A stretch of DNA of 64,000 nt from Malania oleifera. Taxonomy: Eukaryota; Streptophyta; Magnoliopsida; Santalales; Ximeniaceae. The notes under the pieces were generated by a model. The model ran no database searches. It was not told the origin of the DNA and was given only the letters and a program-made list of their open reading frames with translations. How positions within the stretch are numbered: the first letter of the stretch is position 1; every line of letters begins with the position of its first letter. Shown in pieces: positions 1 to 9,161 of the stretch. Where the stretch lies: the NCBI RefSeq assembly GCF_029873635.1, contig NC_080421.1:40839120-40903119 (forward strand), in the 5' to 3' direction. The translations under genes were made by a program, and so were the position numbers.

Positions 1-59
1 AACTAACATCCGGGTTCTGATAACATATAGTACATGATAATATAGTATCTTTCATAATT

Positions 60-235
60 TCATAATTATGGCCTCATTCCGAACATATCATAATTACGGC
101 CTGGTACCGAACATATCATAATTACGGCCTCGTGCCGAACATATCATAATTACTGTCTCGCGCCGAACATATCATAATTACGGCCTCACGCCGAACATAT
201 CATAATTACGGCCTTGCGCCGAACATATCATACAT
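60..235. repeat. 28-bp minisatellite inside the LTR (about 6 copies)
   Basis: A unit of about 28 bp with core ACGGCCTCGTGCCGAACAT is repeated six times with point differences, mostly at CpG sites. It occupies the same part of the LTR as other, different minisatellites in the related LTRs of this window. Confidence 0.9.
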
Positions 236-962
236 ATCGTTTTGAAATTAAATCAATTACAATGCATTTCAAAATCATCATAATATACTGTACTCTTTCA
301 TAATTTCACAAAACATATTTCATTCGTATCATTGTTGTATCATTATATTCTTTCATGAAAAATATTATTCATGCCACACATTTGTTGCATAAAACCATAC
401 ATTATACTCTAAAAATCATGATTTTTGGCATCTTATACATATATATACGTTTCATCACATTGGCAGTATTTTTCTCAAACATACATTTATTCCATAATAT
501 TCAAATATCGTAAATATTTTCAGGAAATCAAGTTACTCGTAAATAATAATAATTTGCGTAAAAAGTAACTGTTTTAGTTTATTCGCTTACCTGACTACTG
601 AGAAAGCCCCTAAAATATCTTGGTCTACCCTCCGTAGGATTTCCTTATCAATACCCTGAAATTGAAAACTCTCAGTATTAAATTTTAGTATTTCTACGTA
701 TACATCATTTCTTATAACTATCATAAGACCAAATTTGGCTTAAAAAGTCTTACCTTAACTTAGGGATGATTTCCAACTTACTTCCACCAACGATCCGCTC
801 CAATAGATTTGGATAGAACTTCCCCAAGAGCGTCGTGGTGACTTCGGATTATCGATCCGGCGTAAATCTGGCCCAAAATCAATGAAAGAGAGAGAGAGGG
901 TCGAAGGGGAGAGAGAGAGGAGTGAGTTAGCTTAATGGGGAAGTTAAAATCCGAATTTTTCC

Positions 963-1265
963 TATTTATAGAACTGGATTCATCGACGAGCCATATCATT
1001 CATCGATGAATCCTTTAATAAATTCGTCGATGAAATTCAGTCCTTCTCGACGAAATTCAGTCGGATCAAACCTCTCTCGGTATTTCTTCGTCGACAAAAT
1101 TCAGTCTTCGTCGACGAATTCTCTTAAACCCTCGTCGACGAATCCCCTATCTTCGTTGATGAATTTTCTTATACCTTTGTCGAAGAATCCACTGTATTCA
1201 TCGATGAAGCCCTGATGATTTCCCTCGTTTATTCCTTCCCAAAGTGCAATGTCGTCGACGAACAA
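963..1265 (-). promoter_or_regulatory. LTR promoter: TATA box plus TCGTCGACGA palindrome array
   Basis: On the minus strand TATAAATA (963-970) is preceded upstream (975-1265) by about ten perfect or decayed copies of TTCGTCGACGAA, spaced roughly 20-35 bp. Several copies show CG to TG/CA decay, such as CATCGATGA. The position just upstream of the TATA box suggests U3 regulatory sites. That role is inferred. Confidence 0.7.
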
Positions 1266-1338
1266 AGTTGACTTCCTCCTTCTATTATTCTTTCCATTTT
1301 CCTTCCTCTTTATTATTTAAATTCCATTTTTATTTAGG

Positions 1339-1686
1339 TTGTCACATAGCTCAGTAGCTACACCTTCTAGGTTAGTGATGAGGTGTAAAAAGGTACTCAG
1401 AGGCTATCCTATAGAAATTCAAGAGAGAGTGCTACCAGCTGACCTGATCGTGCTAGAGATGTGTGGGTTTGATATAATAATGGGTATGAATTGGCTGGCA
1501 ATTAACTATGCTAGTATTGATTGCCATCAGAAAGAAGTAGTTTTTAGACCCCCTGGTGAGAAAGAATTTAGGTTTACTGGTTCACGTGTACGTGCGCCAT
1601 CGCAATTGGTATCCGCTGTGCAGGCGAGCAGATTGCTCCTGGATGGAAGTCAAGGGTTTGTAGCTTTTGTAAAAGAAGTGACATAA
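1339..1686 (+). pseudogene. Retroviral-type aspartic protease fragment (chromovirus pol)
   Basis: About 115 codons cover the C-terminal half of a gypsy protease. Visible are SHSSVATPSR, the remnant just after the catalytic DSGA loop, and FDIIMGMNWL, the conserved flap-like segment. The catalytic aspartate itself is missing because the sequence upstream of the histidine is the inverted LTR. The frame runs through the junction, but the first few codons come from the LTR. A TAA at 1684 separates it from the reverse transcriptase frame. It cannot be an active protease. Confidence 0.8.
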
Positions 1687-1716
1687 AATGAATCGAAGTT
1701 AGACAGTACACCAGTC

Positions 1717-2686
1717 ATGCAAGAATTTCTCGATGTATTTCTAGAGGAGTTACTAGGGTTACCTACCAAACGCGAGGTGGATTTTTCTATAGATTTTCCT
1801 CCAGGGACAGCGTCGATCTCTAAGGTTCCCTATCGTATGGCTCCAGCTGAATTGAGAGAATTAAAGGACCAGTTGCAAGATTTTCTGGATAAGGAATTTA
1901 TACGACCCATTGTATCGCCGTGGGGAGCTCTAATGTTGTTCATAAAGAAGAAGGATGGGACTATGAGGATGTGTATTGATTACAGGGAGATAAACAAGAT
2001 TACTATTAATAACAAGTATCCTTTACCCCCTATAGATGACCTGTTTGACCAGCTCCAGGGTACTCGGGTGTATTCCAAGATCGACCTCAGATCAGGGTAT
2101 CATCAAGTGAAAGTAAAAGCAGAGGACGTCGTGAAGACAGCCTTTAGGACCAGGTATGGGCACTATGAATTTCTCTTTATGCCTTTTGATCTGATGAATG
2201 CCCCAGCTATGTTCATGGACTTGATGAATAGAGTTTTTCATCAGTATTTAGATAAGTTTTTAGTGGTTTTTATTGATGATATACTGGCGTACTCGAAGGA
2301 TTTTGAGGATCATGGGGTACATTTGGGGCTAGTACTACAGACACTTATGGAGAAAAAGCTTTAAAAAGCTTTATGCAAAGTTTAGCAAGTGTGAGTTTTT
2401 GCTTGAGCAAGTTGCGTTTTTAGGTTATGTGATTTCAGGAGACGGTATTTTAGTGGATCTCAGCAAGATTAATACGGTGGTGAATTGGATCAGGCCGAAA
2501 AATGTGCAAGAAGTCAGAAGTTTCTTGGGATTGATAGGTTATTACCGTCGATTTGTTGAGGGTTTTTCAGCTTTGTCAGGGTCTCTCACACATTTGACCA
2601 AGAAAAATTCTAGATTTGTGTGGAATAAAAAATGCGAGCAGAGTTTTCAAGAATTAAGCAGTGGTTCGTCACTGCACCAGTATTAA
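1717..2686 (+). pseudogene. Reverse transcriptase domain (chromovirus pol), frameshifted
   Basis: The fingers and palm are readable from 1717 to 2364: [15 protein letters not shown], then [31 protein letters not shown] and the catalytic FIDDILAYS motif, which retains both aspartates. PFGLTNAPA, the usual sequence, has become [10 protein letters not shown] short frameshift around 2362 moves the reading frame. The thumb and connection continue from 2399 to 2686 with [18 protein letters not shown] second frameshift near 2660 leads into RNase H. The homology is unambiguous and the frame is broken. Confidence 0.88.
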
Positions 2687-3090
2687 CGATTCCATCAGGA
2701 GGTGAGGGGTATGTGATTTACAGTGAAGCGTCTTTGAAATTGTGTACTGATGCAGCATGGTAGGGTGGTAGCATATGCTTCCAGGCAATTGAAAGAATAT
2801 GAAAAGAACTACCCTACTCACGATCCGAAATTGGCTGCGGTTGTACACACACTAAAGATCTGGAGACATTACTTATATAGTGAGAGATGTGAAATATTTT
2901 CTGATCATAAGAGTCTAAAGTATTTCTTTACATAGAAAGAATTGAATATGCGGAAAAGGAGGTGGTTAGAACTCATCAAGGATTACGACTGTACCATCAG
3001 TTACCACCCACGTAAAGCAAATATGGTGGCTGATGCTTTGAGTCGTAAATCAGAAGATACAGCATAGCTAGCAGCAGTAGTTTAGCACCC
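2687..3090 (+). pseudogene. RNase H domain (chromovirus pol), catalytic residue changed
   Basis: The RNase H segment reads through [10 protein letters not shown], then [30 protein letters not shown] and [10 protein letters not shown]. The first acidic residue, normally the Asp of the YSDAS motif, is Glu here (GAA). The conserved Glu of HDLELAAV has become Lys (HDPKLAAV). In-frame TAG stops at about 2761, 2932 and 3064 replace Trp/Gln-type codons. The domain is identifiable but clearly inactive. Confidence 0.85.
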
Positions 3091-3097
3091 AATTCAG

Positions 3098-4611
3098 ATG
3101 GATTTGGAAAGGCTCGGTGTGGAATTAGTGGAGGATGATCCTCAAGTGCTTATTGCCAGCCTAGTTGTACAACCTACACTTTATGAAAAAATTAAAGCTG
3201 CTCAAGGGGATGATCTAGAATTAGCAAAAGTAATAGCCAGAATACAAGATGGTCGGGGAGAGGAATTCGGCATTTCTGACGATGGGGTTTTGAGATTTCA
3301 CACCAGAATGGGTGTGCCTGCGGATGACAGCATCAAGAGGACGATTCTAGAAGAAGCACACTGATCCTTGTACACTATTCATCCTAGCAGCACGAAGATG
3401 TATAGGGATCTATAAGAGTATTTCTAGTGGAGTGGCATGAAGAGGGAAATAGCAGAATTTGTGCAGTAGTGCTTGACCTGCCAATAGGTTAAGGCTAAGC
3501 ACCAAAGGCCGATTGGTCAGTTGCAGCCACTTTTCATTCCTGAGTGGAAGTGGGACCACGTATCCATGGATTTTGTTACTAGGTTACTGCCGGCGCCGCA
3601 TGGTCAGAATTTCATCTGGGTAATTGTTGATAGGTTGACAAAGACAACTCAATTCCTTCCCATTAGAGTTAGCTACCTTATTAACAAGTTAGCAGAGATT
3701 TACATACAGGAGATTATTCGACCCCCTGGAGTGCCCGTATCCATAGTTTCGGTCTGTGATCCACGTTTTATATTGCAATTCTGGAGGAGCTTGCAGGAGG
3801 CATTGGGGACTCAGTTAGCATTCAGCACCGCTTTCCATCCTCAGACAGATGGTCAGACAGAGGAACGATTCAGATACTTGAGGATATGTTGCGAGCATGT
3901 GTATTGAATATTGCGGGTAGCTGGACTCAATATATGCCATTGGTGGAATTTTCCTACAACAACAGCTACCAGACTAGCATTAGCATGGATCCTTATGAAG
4001 CACTCTATGGTAGGAGGTGTCGTTCCTTTTTATATTGGAGTGAGCTGGGTGAGAGGTGAGTTTTGGGGCCATAAATAGTACAGTAGGCGTATGATAAAGT
4101 TCGACTTATTCGAGATAGAATCAGTGCAGCAAAGAGTCAGCAGAAAAGCTATGCGGATACTCACTGCCGGGAATTAGAATTTGAAGTGGGTGATCATGTA
4201 TTTCTAAAAATAGCACCACTGAAGGGAATCATAAGGTTTGGGAAGAAGGGTAAGTTGAGCCCTAGGTTTATTGGTCCATTTGAGATTCTCGAGAAGATTG
4301 GGCCTGTTGCCTATCGGCTAGCTTTACCACCATCTTTATTCAAAATTCATAACATATTTCATGTTTCTATGTTAAGAAAATACGTCCCAGATCCCTCCCA
4401 TATTATCAACTACGCAGAATTGGAGCTCAGTGATGTTCTAGCATGTGAGGAAGCTCCAGTACAAATCTTAGATAGAAAAGAATAGAGATTGCGCAGTAAG
4501 AAGATACCACTAGTAAAAGTCCTGTGGAAGAATCACACGATAGAAGAAGCTTCTTAGGAGCTTGAAAATGAGATTAGACAGAAATACCCCCAACTATTTA
4601 GTGGGTTATAG
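3098..4611 (+). pseudogene. Integrase with C-terminal chromodomain-like tail (chromovirus pol)
   Basis: The H2C2 zinc domain (HPSSTKMYRDL then CLTCQ) lies at about 3380-3490 and is interrupted by several stops. The catalytic core from 3521 shows WKWDHVSMDFVTRL, IWVIVDRLTK, a second Asp in VCDPRF and FHPQTDGQTEER with the third acidic residue, just before a frameshift near 3860. The C-terminal part (4186-4485) has the GPFEILEKIG and FHVSMLRKYVPDP segments. The frame would then run to the stop at 4609-4611 through VLWKNHTIEEAS and ENEIRQKYPQLFS, the chromodomain-like tail of Tekay/Del-type chromoviruses. Stops at 4483 and 4555 interrupt it. Confidence 0.85.
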
Positions 4612-4858
4612 TAGTGATGTGTAAATTAAGTAGTGACAATTTTTTTTTTTGTACAATGTAATTGTAATGTAGAGTATAGGATAGGCAGTATTTTGGTTTT
4701 TGGGGAATTTCTTTTATAATTGTAATCTCCCAGAACTACCCATGTAACCACTGTATTTTTCCTCCATAAGTGAGGGTAGGTAATAAAATAAGTAGACCGT
4801 TTTGCCTTTAAGGGATGATGAGTTGTATGAATAGTAAATTTTGAGGATGAAATTTTAT

Positions 4859-4868
4859 AAGGAGGGGA
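4859..4868 (+). other. Polypurine tract (plus-strand primer)
   Basis: AAGGAGGGGA lies three bases before the TG of the 3' LTR. This is the expected position and composition of the polypurine tract. The same sequence occurs on the minus strand at 46859-46868 next to the G1 LTR. Confidence 0.85.
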
Positions 4869-4907
4869 CAATGTAATAACCCAAGAAATTTTATCAGGGC
4901 CTCATCG

Positions 4908-5014
4908 ATGAGGACATGTTTCATCGATGAGGAGATGGTGTTCATCGACAAACCTTCTTCTTGACGTCATCGACAAGATGATGTGGCTCGTCGACGAAGT
5001 CCACAGTATAAATA
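4908..5014 (+). promoter_or_regulatory. LTR promoter: palindrome array and TATA box
   Basis: TATAAATA at 5007-5014 is preceded by decayed palindromes (CATCGATGA twice, CATCGACAA twice) and one intact TCGTCGACGA at 4989-4998. Most copies show CG to CA/TG changes, so the array is older than those in the G1 LTRs. Confidence 0.7.
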
Positions 5015-5539
5015 GTGTTAAACTTAAATTTTTACGCATAAATTTCAGCGAAAACTTGTTCTCTCTCTCTCTCTCTCTCCTACGGTTCCTCCCTCTTCTC
5101 TCTTCGATTTTGGCTCCGCCGTTCACCGGATCAACGATCAAAGGCCACCACGACGCTTCTGGGAAAGTTCTCCCTAAGTCTGCCGGAGCGGATCGTTGGT
5201 GGGACGAAGTTGGATTTCATCCCAGATTCAGGATAAGGTTTTTTTGTCAAAATTTGGCTTTCCAGCAGTTGTAGGAAATGTAATAGGCGAAGAAATAGTA
5301 ATATTTTGTTCTGGAAAATATTATTTTCAGGGTATTAAGTGGGGAGCCCTGCGGGTGTAACGCCCATTACAGTAGGGGATTTTAGCAGGAATCAGGTAAG
5401 GGAAATATGCTATGCTAGGTAACTTTAGTATGATTTCAGTATAAATTATATATTTTTATCAGGTTATTATTTAGAGCAGGAATTTATACAGTTTATCGGT
5501 TATGTTTAAGATGTTTTAAATTACCGTGTGGCATGAGAA

Positions 5540-5790
5540 TATGGATACAGTACAGAATCATGTTTTACAGTATATATACAGAAACATGTTTTGCAATATC
5601 TTCAGGATTATGTTTTACAGAATATACAGACAGGGAACATGCTTTACAGTATACCCTGATTATACATTTTTACAGTACCATGACATACAAATTTACAGTT
5701 AATCTCATAGATACAGTTAATATAGTTATAGTTTACTATAATGTCATGGTTAATACAATTACTACAGAATCATGGTAAAACAGATAGTTG
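5540..5790 (+). repeat. Loose about 30-bp tandem repeat in the LTR
   Basis: Motifs such as CATGTTTTACAGTATAT and CATGCTTTACAGTATA recur at roughly 30-40 bp intervals. This is the counterpart, in this LTR, of the cleaner minisatellites in the related LTRs. Confidence 0.6.
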
Positions 5791-6052
5791 TATATAGAGA
5801 TGTATTATATAGTATCAGACCCTAATGGACCATTACATATACAGTTTATAGAACACGGTACCGTAGCTACATACAATTCAGAGTGCAACCACATATTCAG
5901 ATAATACGTGGTAGATAAGTCGATCGTGCCTATGTTGTGGACAGACTCCCCATCAGATATGGGTTGAGGAGGGCTGATCTGATTGACGGAGTATAGTGGT
6001 TTATCCTGGTAGGCCAGCCAATAATAAATCCCGCCTACAGGCCGCACAACCC

Positions 6053-6077
6053 TGTCATGAGGGGTTAAATCATGACA
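6053..6077 (+). other. Conserved LTR hairpin, 8-bp perfect stem
   Basis: TGTCATGA (6053-6060) and TCATGACA (6070-6077) are perfect reverse complements around a 9-nt loop beginning GGGG. It lies just downstream of the conserved GCCTACAGGCCGCACAAC block. The same element is found in five other LTRs of this window. Confidence 0.75.
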
Positions 6078-6657
6078 TACAGTTATCCACAGGGAAGTTT
6101 TTCAGTATTTATATGTATATACAGTTTACAAAAACAGAGGATGTACTTATGTATATTAGAAGTATTATGTATAGAAAACTTATAAAGGCAATTATGTTAA
6201 GCAACGTGAACAAGGTAATATTATATATTATTTATAACTATATTCCCAGATTCGGTTATTCATGATTGTATAGAATCAGATTTTTATAGAAATGTAATTC
6301 ACTTGCAACATACTAGCAATAGCATATTTCGTCTTACTGAGCATCGACTCATCTCATTATATTAATATTTTTTAGGTGATCCAGTTAGTCGAGCAGATCA
6401 GGCTTGCAGGTAGAGGGACTACAGTATTGCCCTGTCAAAAGGGTGAGTCTTTTAGGGTAGAAAATATTCTTGTATAGCCCTATTAAGTTATATACGTGTA
6501 CCTTGAGGATAATCTAGCTCTCTGGTATTGTAAGATTTTTGTGTATGGTTGTGGATATATGACTACAGCTTCTCGCTGCTTAGGTGGATAATTAGACCTA
6601 AAATAGAAAGTAGCAGAGCAGTGTAATTTTAGCTTATATGCGAATAACAGTATATGG

Positions 6658-6660
<3 letters not shown>

Positions 6661-6692
<32 letters not shown>
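6661..6692. repeat. (AT)n microsatellite near the LTR 3' end
   Basis: This is an uninterrupted run of about 16 AT dinucleotides, 37 bp before the LTR terminus. Confidence 0.95.
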
Positions 6693-6695
<3 letters not shown>

Positions 6696-6729
6696 TATAG
6701 CAAGTAGTTACAATTTTGGTCCCGTTACA

Positions 6730-7649
6730 TCAAGTATTTGGTCTTAGTTTTAAACCGTTGACAGTATGTTTGAAACGGTCGATGATTTTGCTCGGTTACT
6801 CGACACTGGTTTTCAAATTTTGAATTGGGAAGTTGTATAGGCTGGGTTTTAGGGGGAAAACCTTCGGGAGGGTTATATATATGTTGTAAGATGTAACTCA
6901 GTGTCTTTGGACACAAGATAGTAAAATTCACTACTGTTTGCTCCTGTGGATGTAGGCATTGACGAACCATGTAATTCTTCGTGTCATTGTTTTATTGCTT
7001 TCATTATAATTTGCGTGATTGTGTTTTCTGTATATTTCATCGTTAATTGCTACATTGTGTGATTTGGTTTTCGACAGCGTATTGATTTGCACAACATTAG
7101 TCTTATAGTTATCCTATAAAACTTTTTTTTTCTTAATTTTAAAGGTATTCTACGATCACAAGACACACTTGAAGCACTTCTCTATTTTATCTAACCTACT
7201 TTAACTCTATACATTACATTTGCTTAATTTTCTCCTTCACTTTGCATGATAGATCCAAGGTATCAAAATCTACAAGTGTTATTTATTTCTACATCAAGTT
7301 TAACTTTTTCTCCAATATTCCTCATACTATTATTTCAATGACATTTCATACATTTTATCTTATTTCTACTTATCCCAAAGACTCTACATTCTAAAACTTC
7401 TCTCCATAAGCATCGTAAAGTAATGCATAAAAGGATAAAGCAAAGCTCACAATTAAAAACAAAACCACCACTCCCCAATGCTACCCTAGCAAAATATAAG
7501 GAAGTAGTCCTAACAATTAGCATCATTGCACAAAGACCCTACTTACTACAATAAAATCCTACCCATTTACTCGTAGTGATACTTTGTATAACAGCTAATT
7601 AAACATGTTTAGTAGTCGCCCACATAGGTGTCCAATGCAAATCAATAAT
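6730..7649. other. AT-rich spacer, no gene recognised
   Basis: Only short accidental open frames are present. I see no coding similarity, RNA gene or clear transposon terminus. Confidence 0.6.
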
Positions 7650-8480
7650 TGAAATTGGAATAGCTTTCCCAAGATGGGGGTGAATTGGGATATAAAAATT
7701 GTATTCCCCTTTTTTAATACTTTTGTGTTATAACAATAATCACACCTTAAACACAATCACAAAATTTATTCAGATTAATCACAACCAAAAAAAAAAAACC
7801 AACTACTTGATTCTTGAAACAATAGCCTTGTATCAATATGTAAAGCTTGCTGAATATGTATAAGCTCTGTGTCAAAATTCACAAACACTCTTCTTCCCAA
7901 TGTTCAACTTTTAAATAAAATTTCAGTTTAATAAGTTAAGGATGATCAACCAACGTAGTCCCTTTCGGTTTCCGCAATCAATACTGATCAAATCAAAACA
8001 AATTATCTTCCACTCTATTTAACAACCAACAATTAGAATTCAGGGTTTTATAAAGCATCCACGCAATTTATAAACTTTGCTGAAAAGTAAAGAGTAGGGA
8101 AGAAAGAGAGAAGAACACAAGGTTTTATGAGGTTCGGCTTCAACACAGCCTACGTCCTTGCCCTTGGCAAACCACCAAAGGGTTCCACTATCGTAGTTCC
8201 TTTGCCGAGTGGAACAACACCGATTAAAACACTCCTTTGTTAAGGCTAAAGCCCGCCTTCTCCAAACGATGTACTCCCATTCGGTCAACGATCCAACAAC
8301 CTGGAATCGTCCAATAACTACAAGAAAAGGAACAAGAGAATGTGTACAAATAGAGCTTACACAAAGAGCAAGTTGGTACAATTCAAATCTATGTGCTTCA
8401 AAAATCAAATATCAAGAAAGAAATACTTTTTGAAGCTTTAAGAATAGAATTCACCAAACTCCCTATTCTTGTCTTCTAGA
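7650..8480 (-). mobile_element. SIRE-like copia LTR fragment (C3 family)
   Basis: Read on the minus strand, this matches the 3' half of the C3 LTRs at 39762-41963 and 52149-54363. Shared parts include the CACCCCCATCTTGGGA end segment, GAACCTCATAAAACC, the block around CCTTTGGTGGTTTGCC, and TCGTTTGGAGAAGGCGGGC. It stops around 8480, where NDR kinase intron sequence begins, so it is truncated. There are many point differences from C3, so it is an older copy or a related subfamily. Confidence 0.8.
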
Positions 8481-8489
8481 TAAGGTGGG

Positions 8490-9010
8490 CCCCAACACAT
8501 TGGGCTCACTTCCACTCTTCCTCGCTCAATTTTTCCTTCTCCCTCATGCCTTGTTATTGTTATTGATATTGTTCTTATTTCTGAGAACTTATTCCAAGGG
8601 ATTTTGTGAAAAAACAAAAATAGAATGTATGCATTTTAATGGGAAGTTGACTAGCACTCTCTTGATAATGATTTTAGATTTCATATTGTCTTGAAGGTAA
8701 TACATAGCAAAATGCTAATTTTTCTTTTTAATATTTTACAGGTGGTCATTAGGTGCTATTATGCACGAAATGCTTATTGGGCACCGACCCTTTTAATCCA
8801 ATGATCCTATGTCAACATGTAGGAAGGTAAAATTTAGGAACTATATTTTTTCCAAAAATTGTTATGCTAGTTTCTTGTAGAATTGATCACTTCATAACTA
8901 TTTTTCATTGTTTGTAACCATCAGTTTTTCCTTTTAGCTTTAATTTTTTGGTTTCATTGGAGGCCTAAATTAGCTTGAGCTACACAATGGGAGGTAGCTT
9001 ATTTAATGAA
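8490..9010 (+). pseudogene. NDR-type AGC kinase fragment: one exon with intron flanks (copy 1)
   Basis: About 510 bp are nearly collinear with 17812-18340. The segment holds one exon of 85 bp (8742-8826) with an intact TTTTACAG acceptor and AAG/GTAAAA donor. It reads as WSLGAIMHEMLIGHRPF, a stop, then [10 protein letters not shown]. In NDR/Tricornered-type AGC kinases the corresponding subdomain IX segment is [29 protein letters not shown]. The TAA replaces a Tyr codon. The flanking introns are kept, so this is a DNA-level duplicate and not a retrocopy. It is abutted on the left by a copia LTR fragment and has lost all other exons. Confidence 0.8.
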
Positions 9011-9161
9011 TATATAAGTTAACCTTAAAAGATGATTATTCTATTTTATTTTTTTTGAAAGATAATTGTGCTTAAAAAGGTATCACATTCTCTTCATTTT
9101 TTCTTCTTATTTCCAAAATACAAGAGTATGCTTATAAAGTATGTTTAGAAAAAACTATTAT

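Larger units (their letters stand above)
1..1346 (-). mobile_element. Chromovirus-type (Ty3/gypsy) LTR, inverted, cut by window edge
   Basis: This is the 5' portion of a long terminal repeat read on the minus strand. The end at 1341-1346 (gtcaca) corresponds to the TG start of the family on the minus strand. It shares with the other LTRs in the window a block around 760-860 (the GATCCGCTCC and AGCGTCGTGG segments), a TATA box at 963-970 and an array of TCGTCGACGA-like palindromes. It lies head-on against plus-strand protease coding sequence starting at 1347, so it belongs to a different insertion from the element to its right. The rest of this insertion lies beyond the left edge. Confidence 0.85.
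1347..6729 (+). mobile_element. Degenerate Ty3/gypsy chromovirus, gag missing, 3' LTR complete
   Basis: Plus-strand order is protease, reverse transcriptase, RNase H, integrase, chromodomain-like tail, polypurine tract (4859-4868) and 3' LTR (4872-6729). That is the Ty3/gypsy order. The C-terminal chromodomain-like tail and the LTRs of about 2 kb fit a Tekay/Del-type chromovirus. The 5' side is interrupted by the inverted LTR ending at 1346, so gag and the 5' LTR are either beyond the window or lost. Many stops are CAG/CAA to TAG/TAA or TGG to TAG changes, as expected from deamination of methylated cytosines. Confidence 0.9.
4872..6729 (+). mobile_element. 3' LTR of the plus-strand chromovirus (1858 bp)
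   Basis: It starts TGTAATAACC directly after the polypurine tract and ends CGTTACA, giving TG...CA termini. It contains the palindrome array, a TATA box, the block GGAGCGGATCGTTGG, a loose minisatellite at 5540-5790, the conserved hairpin at 6053-6077 and an (AT)n tract near its 3' end. No target duplication can be tested because the 5' end of the element is not in the window. Confidence 0.92.

Noticed and set aside
1347..1363. TAGCTCAGTAGC resembling a tRNA A box
   Set aside because: It is in-frame protease coding sequence (SSVAT). No B box or cloverleaf follows at a suitable distance.
8040..8408. A 122-codon open frame on the minus strand
   Set aside because: It falls wholly within a SIRE-like LTR fragment and has no protein similarity; the same LTR part in C3 is not open.
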